From Anaerolineales bacterium (GTDB taxonomy: Bacteria; Chloroflexota; Anaerolineae; 4572-78; NAK82), in the NCBI GenBank assembly GCA_024643945.1, contig JAHELX010000427.1, positions 1 through 5,677 on the forward strand: a stretch of DNA of 5,677 bases, read 5' to 3'. This document shows, one piece after another, positions 1 through 5,677 of the stretch. How positions within the stretch are numbered: the stretch's first letter is position 1; every line of letters starts with the position of its first letter. Both the position numbers and the translations under genes were made by a program. The notes beneath the pieces are model-generated. The model saw only the letters and a program-made list of their open reading frames with translations. It made no database searches and was not told where the DNA came from.

Positions 1-2011
<2,011 letters not shown>

Positions 2012-2020
2012 CGCGTTTGT

Positions 2021-2027
2021 ACTCCTT
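2021..2027 (-). promoter_or_regulatory. Ribosome binding site of dnaK
   Basis: AAGGAGT on the minus strand sits 9 bases before the ATG at 2011. It decides the dnaK start in favour of MAKIIGID rather than the in-frame TTG at 2065. Confidence 0.8.
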
Positions 2028-2077
2028 ATGTGGTTTCGTTCAGAATAACGGGTAGCGAGGGACAAGTAGCCTTCTGG

Positions 2078-2764
2078 TTACTCATCCCTCGAATCCTTGG
2101 CATTGTTAGCGACCTTCACCATAGAGGGGCGCAGCACACGCTCGCCCAGCCGGTAGCCCCGTTGCATCTCTTCGATGACGTGCCCATCAGGATGCTCAGT
2201 GGTCTCTTCCTGCATTACGGCCTGATGCAAGAGCGGGTCAAATGGCTGACCAATGGCCTCGATGCGGGTTACGTTTTCGCTATCCAGGATCGCTTGTAGT
2301 TTGCGAAGAATCAACTTGATGCCATCCACCCATGGCACGTCTGCCAGATCTTCGGGCAGTGTTTGAAAGGCGCGTTCAAAATCATCCACAACAGGCAATA
2401 GTTTGAGCAGCAAGGCCTCGTTGCTGGTCTGCCTTAATGTCTCTCGTTCGGCTTCTACTCTCTTCTTGTAGTTGGCAAATTCGGCCCGTGCCCGCTGCCA
2501 GCCGTCGAGATACTCGGCCGCCTGTGCCTGCGCTTTTTCCAGTTCGGCTTGCAAAGCTTCCAGTTCGTTCTCTTGAATTGCTTCAGCTATTTCTTCCACT
2601 ACTTGATCTTCCTCCCCTGATGGGGTCACTTCAACGTCCTCTGGTTGCCCCGCCTCCACCTGGGGAGCGGCTTGCTCTTCGCTCTTCATCTCGTCTTCGC
2701 GGGACACGGCGGCATCCGCCTCTGGTTGAAGGGAATCAGTTGTTCCAGACTCCACCTCACTCAT
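2078..2764 (-). CDS. grpE: Nucleotide exchange factor GrpE
   Basis: GrpE is a homodimeric cytoplasmic co-chaperone that opens the DnaK nucleotide cleft and releases ADP; in several bacteria it also acts as a thermosensor. The predicted protein is 228 aa, a little longer than E. coli GrpE (197 aa) because of an acidic, low-complexity N-terminus (about 1-60, rich in Glu, Ala, Gln and Ser). A long helix typical of the dimer coiled coil follows (about 65-115, with RAEFANYKKRVEAE at 93-106), then a four-helix-bundle segment with LLPVVDDFERAF (122-133). The C-terminal beta domain carries the family signature from PFDPLLHQAVMQEE (174-187) to the GYRLGERVLRPSMVKVA stretch (203-219). The start is the ATG at 2764-2762, served by AAGGAGG about 11 bases upstream. 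The frame is open for a further 43 codons up to an ATG just past the hrcA stop, but that start lacks a ribosome site and the added segment is basic and unlike GrpE. Confidence 0.96.
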   Translation of the reverse strand: MSEVESGTTDSLQPEADAAVSREDEMKSEEQAAPQVEAGQPEDVEVTPSGEEDQVVEEIAEAIQENELEALQAELEKAQAQAAEYLDGWQRARAEFANYKKRVEAERETLRQTSNEALLLKLLPVVDDFERAFQTLPEDLADVPWVDGIKLILRKLQAILDSENVTRIEAIGQPFDPLLHQAVMQEETTEHPDGHVIEEMQRGYRLGERVLRPSMVKVANNAKDSRDE

Positions 2765-2775
2765 CAGTCTCGATT

Positions 2776-2782
2776 CCTCCTT
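2776..2782 (-). promoter_or_regulatory. Ribosome binding site of grpE
   Basis: AAGGAGG on the minus strand lies 11 bases upstream of the ATG at 2764. It is the strongest Shine-Dalgarno in the operon and favours the short GrpE over the in-frame start at 2893. Confidence 0.8.
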
Positions 2783-2800
2783 GCCTGTCCGTTTAGCAAC

Positions 2801-2862
2801 AGCGTCTTTGCGGCACAGCGTCGCTACATTCAGCCATCGCGCCGCTAAGCCGCTAAGACGCT
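2801..2862. repeat. Imperfect inverted repeat in the hrcA-grpE gap
   Basis: The plus-strand arm AGCGTCTTTGCGGC (2801-2814) is the reverse complement, with one mismatch, of GCCGCTAAGACGCT (2849-2862). The arms are 14 bp and the loop is 34 bases. A transcript could fold into a stem-loop between hrcA and grpE. There is no U-run after it, so it is not an obvious terminator. It might serve as an RNA processing or stability element, or be a dispersed repeat that has settled in the gap; the sequence alone cannot tell. Confidence 0.6.
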
Positions 2863-2894
2863 TTACCAACCTGCGGGTATTATCAAAAGGCATC

Positions 2895-3929
2895 TCAACG
2901 ACCGTAAAGATCGCCGATAAGATCGCTCATTAATAGTGATACGTAGCGTACCACCGACACAGCCCGGTCGTAGCGCATACGGATGGGCCCGAGCACGCCC
3001 AGGGCTCCCGTCGCCTCATCGTCACTTCCGTAGCGAGCCAACACAACACTGACTTCTGACAGTTCCTCCCAACGCCCCTCGCCACCGATGATGATTTGAA
3101 GCCCTCCTCGTTGCATCACTTCGCTGACCATGGTCTCGATGAACTGGCGTTCTTCCAACGCACGTATTACCTGATGCGCGCTCTCACTGTGGACAAATTC
3201 GGGCTGGCTGAGCACGTTCAGCAGTCCATCGCGATAGATATCGCTGCTGGTGCGAGCATCCAAGCGGCGCATGGTGTCGAGCACCACGTCTGCTATCTGT
3301 CGCTCGAGGCTCATCAGGCCATCAAGGGTAGCTGTTAGCGCGGTCTGATCACAGCCTGACCAGAGATGGGTGAGGCGGCGCGCAATCGGGGCCAGCTCAT
3401 CTTGCGATACCGGTGTGTCCATAGTAAGGATTTGCTGTTTGACAGTGCCTTCCTGCAAGACCAGGATCAACAGCGCCACCTCATCGCGGATGGAAATGAG
3501 CTCCAGGTGTTTCACCTGGCATTTTGTCGACTTAGGAGTCGTCACCAGCGATGCGCTCTGCGCGTTATGGGCCAGCACCGCTGCCGAGAGGCGCATCCAT
3601 TGATCCAGCTCCAGCCGCGCCTGGTGAAACTGATGGCTGATAGTGCGCCGCTCTGTCGGAGACAGTTGGCTCTCGCCCATCAGTTTCTGCACAAAGTAGC
3701 GATACCCCTTCTCACTGGGCACCCGCCCCGCCGAGGTATGGGGATGGGTCAGATAGCCTTCCTCTTCCAACAACGCCATCTCATTGCGGATGGTCGCCGG
3801 GCTGACCCCCAAATTGTATCGCTCGCTTATGGCCCTGGAACTGACCGGCACCGCTGTGTTAATGTACTCTTGAACAACCAGGCGTAAAATAGTTTGACAT
3901 CGCCGGGTGAGTTCTTCAGGTTCTGACAT
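2895..3929 (-). CDS. hrcA: Heat-inducible transcription repressor HrcA
   Basis: HrcA is the dimeric repressor that binds the CIRCE operator and silences class I heat-shock genes; in studied bacteria GroEL keeps it active and its titration by misfolded protein causes induction. The 344-aa product has family-typical length. The N-terminal winged helix-turn-helix is clear: VPVSSRAISERYNL then GVSPATIRNEMALLEEEGYL (about 28-60) and the wing HTSAGRVPSEKGYRYFV (64-80). The middle region is the GAF-like dimerisation part. The end has the characteristic GVLGPIRMRYDRAVSVVRYV followed by a short SDLIGDLYG tail. I chose the ATG at 3929-3927 because GAGAGGG sits 9 bases upstream. An in-frame TTG at 3938 directly abuts that site and would leave no spacer. 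CIRCE lies 20 bases upstream of the ATG, so the gene is autoregulated and is the first of the hrcA-grpE-dnaK-dnaJ operon. Confidence 0.97.
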   Translation of the reverse strand: MSEPEELTRRCQTILRLVVQEYINTAVPVSSRAISERYNLGVSPATIRNEMALLEEEGYLTHPHTSAGRVPSEKGYRYFVQKLMGESQLSPTERRTISHQFHQARLELDQWMRLSAAVLAHNAQSASLVTTPKSTKCQVKHLELISIRDEVALLILVLQEGTVKQQILTMDTPVSQDELAPIARRLTHLWSGCDQTALTATLDGLMSLERQIADVVLDTMRRLDARTSSDIYRDGLLNVLSQPEFVHSESAHQVIRALEERQFIETMVSEVMQRGGLQIIIGGEGRWEELSEVSVVLARYGSDDEATGALGVLGPIRMRYDRAVSVVRYVSLLMSDLIGDLYGR

Positions 3930-3938
3930 AATTTCCAA

Positions 3939-3945
3939 CCCTCTC
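3939..3945 (-). promoter_or_regulatory. Ribosome binding site of hrcA
   Basis: GAGAGGG on the minus strand is 9 bases from the ATG at 3929 but 0 bases from the upstream TTG at 3938. This placement decides the start. Confidence 0.7.
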
Positions 3946-3948
3946 GGC

Positions 3949-3979
3949 TTTTAGCACTCTCACCCTTAGAGTGCTAAAA
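3949..3979 (-). promoter_or_regulatory. CIRCE operator (HrcA binding site)
   Basis: The inverted repeat TTTTAGCACTC - 9 bases - GAGTGCTAAAA matches the CIRCE consensus TTAGCACTC-N9-GAGTGCTAA at all 18 consensus positions and is symmetrical for two more bases on each side. It lies between the predicted transcription start and the hrcA ATG, in the 5' untranslated region, as in other HrcA-controlled operons. HrcA binding here should block transcription of hrcA-grpE-dnaK-dnaJ. As RNA the same repeat forms an 11-bp stem. Confidence 0.98.
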
Positions 3980-3991
3980 ACAACAAAAGGT

Positions 3992-4020
3992 ATCATACCA
4001 CGAAGCGAAGAACGTGTCAA
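3992..4020 (-). promoter_or_regulatory. Sigma-70-type promoter of the heat-shock operon
   Basis: On the minus strand a perfect -35 box TTGACA (4020-4015) is followed by a 17-base spacer and a -10 box TATGAT (3997-3992, five of six matches). Transcription would start near G3984, about 5 bases before CIRCE. A strong housekeeping promoter with a CIRCE operator immediately downstream is the standard arrangement for HrcA-repressed operons. No alternative sigma-factor motif is needed to explain heat induction. Confidence 0.9.
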
Positions 4021-4028
4021 ACATGGAA

Positions 4029-4036
4029 ACTAGGAC
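4029..4036. repeat. Left copy of 8-bp target-site duplication (ACTAGGAC)
   Basis: ACTAGGAC directly abuts the outer end of the left terminal inverted repeat at 4037. An identical octamer abuts the right end at 4117-4124. Exact direct repeats touching both ends of an inverted-repeat element are the signature of transposition. Confidence 0.8.
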
Positions 4037-4116
4037 GGGTGTGTCCAAATTCTAGGTGTAAGACCCTAAGGGTTTTCTGAAAACCCTTAGGGTCTGCCAA
4101 GAATTTGGACACACCC
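4037..4116. mobile_element. 80-bp MITE-like element with nested perfect inverted repeats
   Basis: The ends are perfect 17-bp terminal inverted repeats: GGGTGTGTCCAAATTCT at 4037-4053 and its reverse complement at 4100-4116. Nested inside is a second perfect 17-bp inverted repeat (4061-4077 and 4079-4095) around a single T, made of AGACCCTAAGGGTTTTC and its complement. The two stems are separated by unpaired 7-base and 4-base segments, so one strand can fold along almost its entire length. Identical ACTAGGAC octamers flank it. There is no coding capacity, so movement would need a transposase acting in trans. An 8-bp duplication fits several insertion sequence families (for example IS256-, ISL3- or ISAs1-type), and I cannot pick one from the sequence. 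It could also be an imprecisely deleted insertion sequence. Lacking U-runs, it is not a canonical rho-independent terminator, although the RNA hairpin would be very stable. Confidence 0.82.
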
Positions 4117-4124
4117 ACTAGGAC
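4117..4124. repeat. Right copy of 8-bp target-site duplication (ACTAGGAC)
   Basis: This is identical to 4029-4036. On the minus strand the octamer reads GTCCTAGT and contains the TAG stop codon (4120-4118) of the HTH protein gene, so the insertion landed immediately after the coding region and left its stop intact. Confidence 0.8.
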
Positions 4125-4618
4125 ATATCCACTTCCATCTCCCATACGATCCGACTTACTTCATTGATGGCTTTGCGGCGATCTCGGTCGAAGGTGCGTG
4201 CGCTGATGTACAACGATTGCGCGATTTGGTGATTGGGCAAACCCAGAAGATAAGCGTCACGCAAGGCACGATATTGTCGCCAGGCTCGAGTAATGCGTCC
4301 GTCTGGTTCATTTGTCGGCCGCAGGCGCTCTATGGCCTCCTCAAGTATTGCCCATAAGGCTCTCCCCCGCTCCATGGCGGTGACCACGGCAGCGGGTGAT
4401 GAAAGCTGGCGGGCCCGGACCTCGACGCAGCGCAGATTCAAGAGTGCAGTGTGCTGGGCCAGAGCCGGAATGTCCCCTTCCGTACGTAATGCATTTTCGA
4501 TCAACCGGCTGAACTGATCCCAATCGGGTGGCGATTTGCTCTGCCTGTCTGTGGTAGCAGATGGCGTCTCGACGAAGCATGGCGGATCAGTGCGAACGTG
4601 AGTGTAAAGCTCTAACAT
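4118..4618 (-). CDS. Small helix-turn-helix DNA-binding protein, function unknown
   Basis: I do not recognise a named family. The 166-aa product has an unremarkable N-terminus (1-35), a predicted helical middle (about 36-100, including FSRLIENALRTEG and MERGRALWAILEEAIERLR) and a C-terminal segment resembling a sigma-region-4/LuxR-like HTH. That segment has YRALRDAYLLGL (116-127), then NHQIAQSLYISARTFDRDRR (129-148) with the expected 'xxIAxxLxIS xRTFxRxRR' pattern, then a final helix. Similar C-terminal HTH modules are, to my knowledge, common in Chloroflexota regulators (inference). No signal peptide or membrane segment is visible. The start at ATG 4618 is backed by AGGAGGG with a 6-base spacer. 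It follows the cyclase-like gene by 81 bp on the same strand and may be co-transcribed with it. The stop TAG lies inside the target duplication of the adjacent MITE. Confidence 0.75.
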   Translation of the reverse strand: MLELYTHVRTDPPCFVETPSATTDRQSKSPPDWDQFSRLIENALRTEGDIPALAQHTALLNLRCVEVRARQLSSPAAVVTAMERGRALWAILEEAIERLRPTNEPDGRITRAWRQYRALRDAYLLGLPNHQIAQSLYISARTFDRDRRKAINEVSRIVWEMEVDMS

Positions 4619-4624
4619 AGCAAA

Positions 4625-4631
4625 CCCTCCT
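4625..4631 (-). promoter_or_regulatory. Ribosome binding site of the HTH gene
   Basis: AGGAGGG on the minus strand is 6 bases before the ATG at 4618. It is strong independent support that this small unrecognised gene is translated. Confidence 0.75.
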
Positions 4632-4682
4632 ATGAGAGTGCGTCTGACAAGTAGGGTGGAGCAGGCTCAGGCGGGCCCCACG

Positions 4683-4708
4683 ACTTCTCAGACAACTTCT
4701 TAGAGACA
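4683..4708. repeat. Short imperfect tandem repeat at the cyclase stop
   Basis: ACTTCTCAGACA (4683-4694) is followed at once by ACTTCTTAGAGACA (4695-4708), the same unit with one substitution and a 2-base insertion. The TAA stop of the cyclase-like gene (4702-4700) lies inside the second unit. It may be a slippage product or the remnant of a dispersed repeat. Confidence 0.4.
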
Positions 4709-5464
4709 GACTCTGCTTGCAGCCAAAGGAGGATGGCAGCTTACCGGATACCTTGCTCGCTGTCGGTAAGCAAAGGTGCGCACTACGGAGATAATGTCCC
4801 ATTCACAGTCCCATTGAAACCACAGGCATGTACTTCCTGGAGTATTAGTACTTCCGCCTGATGGGTGATTGCACAATCGGTAAGCCTGCACCTGGCTACT
4901 GATACCCTTTAGTCCTAAGCAAGTCAATGGCTCCAGATCAAACAGGGTACATGTTAGCAGACCAGTGGTCTCGCCGACGAGGATTTCGTCCGGGCCGGCC
5001 CGATCTGCCAGGCGAGCCGCAAGATTGACCGTGTACCCGATGACCGTCGGAATTCGAAAACCCGTCACACCAACCATCCCGTGCGCAACCGGTCCCGTAT
5101 TGATGCCTGTGTGCAATCGGACGGGGGCGGGCAATCGGCTGGCATAGGCTTGGTTGAAATGGGCGATCTCAATTTGAATAGCCAGGGCTGCATTCAGGGC
5201 GCGCTCTGCATGATGTCCTCGTGCCGTTCGTCCTTGGAAAACAGCCAGTAGCCGGTCCCCCTCGTAGCGGTCGAGGGCTCCATCATAATAAGCGATGGCC
5301 GGTGCCATGCTATCGAAGCAGCGGTTGAGCAGTGTCATCAACTCGACGGGCAGTAGTTGCTCAGAGAAGGTTGTGAAATCTACCAGATCGGCGAAGAGCA
5401 CGGTAGCTTGACGGACGCCAGCGGCTAATTCCATTGCCTCTGCCGGGATACTGATCTTGTCCAT
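4700..5464 (-). CDS. Class III adenylate/guanylate cyclase-domain protein with altered purine-binding residues
   Basis: The 254-aa product is a stand-alone class III nucleotide cyclase homology domain (about 18-197) with no membrane or sensor domain. Landmarks are the first metal Asp in FADLVDFT (D26), the second metal Asp in YEGDRLLAVF (D70), the HTGINTGPVAHGMVG stretch (118-132) and the transition-state Asn147/Arg151 in TVNLAARL. In active adenylate cyclases of this class the purine is read by a Lys in the motif before GD and an Asp before TVN. Here these positions are Arg66 and Tyr144, so activity and substrate (cAMP, cGMP or none) are uncertain. Class III domains act as dimers. The domain ends near QVQAYR; the remaining ~55 residues (Cys, Trp and Pro rich) look unlike it. 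The start at ATG 5464 has AAGGAGA 8 bases upstream. No clear promoter was found. The HTH gene lies 81 bp downstream on the same strand. Confidence 0.88.
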   Translation of the reverse strand: MDKISIPAEAMELAAGVRQATVLFADLVDFTTFSEQLLPVELMTLLNRCFDSMAPAIAYYDGALDRYEGDRLLAVFQGRTARGHHAERALNAALAIQIEIAHFNQAYASRLPAPVRLHTGINTGPVAHGMVGVTGFRIPTVIGYTVNLAARLADRAGPDEILVGETTGLLTCTLFDLEPLTCLGLKGISSQVQAYRLCNHPSGGSTNTPGSTCLWFQWDCEWDIISVVRTFAYRQRARYPVSCHPPLAASRVCL

Positions 5465-5521
5465 CGCATTATTCTCCTTTTTGATCCCTACAGGTAACTA
5501 CTCACCCTACCCTCCCGGAGC

Positions 5522-5636
5522 AAAGCCCCCCCACGGGGCAGGTTGCAATGAGTGAGCAGTCTGCGTCTGAATTGCCGAGTGTAGCAACGGTTTCTGCTTT
5601 GGGGGTTTGCTCAAACCTGCCCCGTGGGGGGGCTTT
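5522..5636. repeat. Perfect 23-bp inverted repeat, GC-rich (115 bp end to end)
   Basis: The arm at 5522-5544 begins AAAGCCCCCCCACGGGGC and ends AGGTT; its exact reverse complement is at 5614-5636. The interior is 69 bases without coding capacity. Each arm also contains a small palindromic core (GCCCC-GTGG-GGGGC on one strand), so it can fold either by itself or with its partner. The layout resembles a MITE or a paired REP-like (repetitive extragenic palindrome) sequence, but I find no flanking direct repeats. It lies about 58 bp upstream of the cyclase-like start codon, so it could influence that gene's expression or simply be an extragenic repeat. Confidence 0.75.
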
Positions 5637-5645
5637 CCCCTGTGC

Positions 5646-5672
5646 AGCCCCGTGGGGGGCTTCGCTCGGGAC
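5646..5672. repeat. Third, diverged copy of the GC-rich repeat
   Basis: AGCCCCGTGGGGGGC and the following TTCGCTCGGGAC match the reverse complement of 5513-5540 over its full length, with two substitutions and two one-base gaps. It is in the same orientation as the copy at 5614-5636 and matches the flank of the left copy further out than the 23-bp arm does. AGCCCC-GTGG-GGGGCT is itself a perfect hairpin. Confidence 0.6.
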
Positions 5673-5677
5673 CATTG

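Larger units (their letters stand above)
5465..5677. other. Gene-free upstream region of the cyclase-like gene
   Basis: No open frame with a ribosome site or recognisable protein was seen in these 213 bases. They hold the ribosome site AAGGAGA (5479-5473, minus strand) of the cyclase-like gene and three copies of a GC-rich repeat. A short perfect hairpin sequence, GGTTTG-CT-CAAACC, lies at 5604-5617. I could not find a convincing -35/-10 pair for the leftward gene, so its promoter may lie within the repeats or outside the window. Confidence 0.6.

Noticed and set aside
2012..2065. N-terminally extended DnaK starting at a TTG
   Set aside because: The extra 18 residues are foreign to DnaK, and AAGGAGT lies 9 bases before the internal ATG that starts MAKIIGID.
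3366..3887. Plus-strand open frame of 173 codons opposite hrcA
   Set aside because: It is antisense to a conserved gene, with Gln/His/Arg-rich composition, no family resemblance and no ribosome site.
4061..4095. Perfect hairpin read as a rho-independent terminator for the HTH gene
   Set aside because: The stem is strong, but neither strand has the U-run required after it, and the flanking repeats explain it better as the interior of a MITE. It may still affect transcription or RNA stability.
4587..4802. Short minus-strand frame overlapping the end of the cyclase gene and the start of the HTH gene
   Set aside because: It overlaps two better-supported starts and ends, and its Ser/Leu/Arg/Cys-rich sequence shows no motif.
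4763..4885. 9-bp direct repeats (TCGGTAAGC on the plus strand) as a second transposon target duplication
   Set aside because: The 105 bases between the repeats have no convincing terminal inverted repeats, and a few 9-bp matches within about 120 bp are expected by chance in a window of this size. Kept only as a low-interest note on the cyclase tail.
5512..5672. GC-rich repeats as a CRISPR array
   Set aside because: There are only three copies, in mixed orientation with unequal spacing and sequence divergence, and no cas gene is nearby.

Overview
The window carries a classical bacterial heat-shock chaperone operon on the minus strand, preceded on the same strand by two regulatory-looking genes. 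Read 5'->3' on the minus strand the order is: class III nucleotide cyclase-like gene (5464-4700), small helix-turn-helix (HTH) protein gene (4618-4118), hrcA (3929-2895), grpE (2764-2078), dnaK (2011-107) and the first 35 codons of dnaJ (107-1, cut by the window edge). No plus-strand gene is convincing. The hrcA-grpE-dnaK-dnaJ order with a perfect CIRCE operator and a housekeeping-type promoter is typical of Gram-positive-like bacteria and Chloroflexota. The moderately GC-rich sequence, the style of the DnaK and HrcA proteins and the small HTH protein make me favour Chloroflexota (Anaerolineae/Chloroflexia-like), but this is an inference, not a demonstrated assignment.

Chaperone operon (1-4020). 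A near-consensus sigma-70 promoter (TTGACA, 17 bp, TATGAT) lies at 4020-3992 and fires leftward. The CIRCE operator (3979-3949) starts a few bases after the predicted transcription start, so HrcA should repress its own operon until heat shock titrates GroE-dependent HrcA. HrcA is the repressor. DnaK is the ATP-driven Hsp70, GrpE its nucleotide exchange factor and DnaJ its J-domain co-chaperone. dnaK and dnaJ overlap by one base (TAATG). Three genes (hrcA, grpE, dnaK) have longer in-frame openings upstream, but Shine-Dalgarno (SD) placement supports the internal ATG starts given here. The hrcA-grpE gap contains an imperfect 14-bp inverted repeat.

Mobile-element scar (4029-4124). Between the HTH gene and the heat-shock promoter sits an 80-bp element with perfect 17-bp terminal inverted repeats, a second perfect 17-bp nested palindrome and exact 8-bp flanking direct repeats. 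It looks like a MITE (miniature inverted-repeat transposable element) with its target-site duplication. One copy of the duplicated target contains the stop codon of the HTH gene, and the other lies 8 bp upstream of the -35 box of the heat-shock promoter.

Upstream region (4118-5677). The cyclase-domain protein keeps both metal-binding aspartates and the transition-state Asn/Arg, but both purine-specifying positions are changed (Lys to Arg, Asp to Tyr). Its last ~55 residues do not resemble a cyclase domain. The stretch upstream of it (5465-5677) holds no gene that I can see, but contains three copies of a GC-rich repeat, two of which form a perfect 23-bp inverted repeat. The most unusual items in the window are the MITE and its position, the substituted cyclase and this GC-rich repeat cluster. 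I see no clear evidence of a wholly new system.
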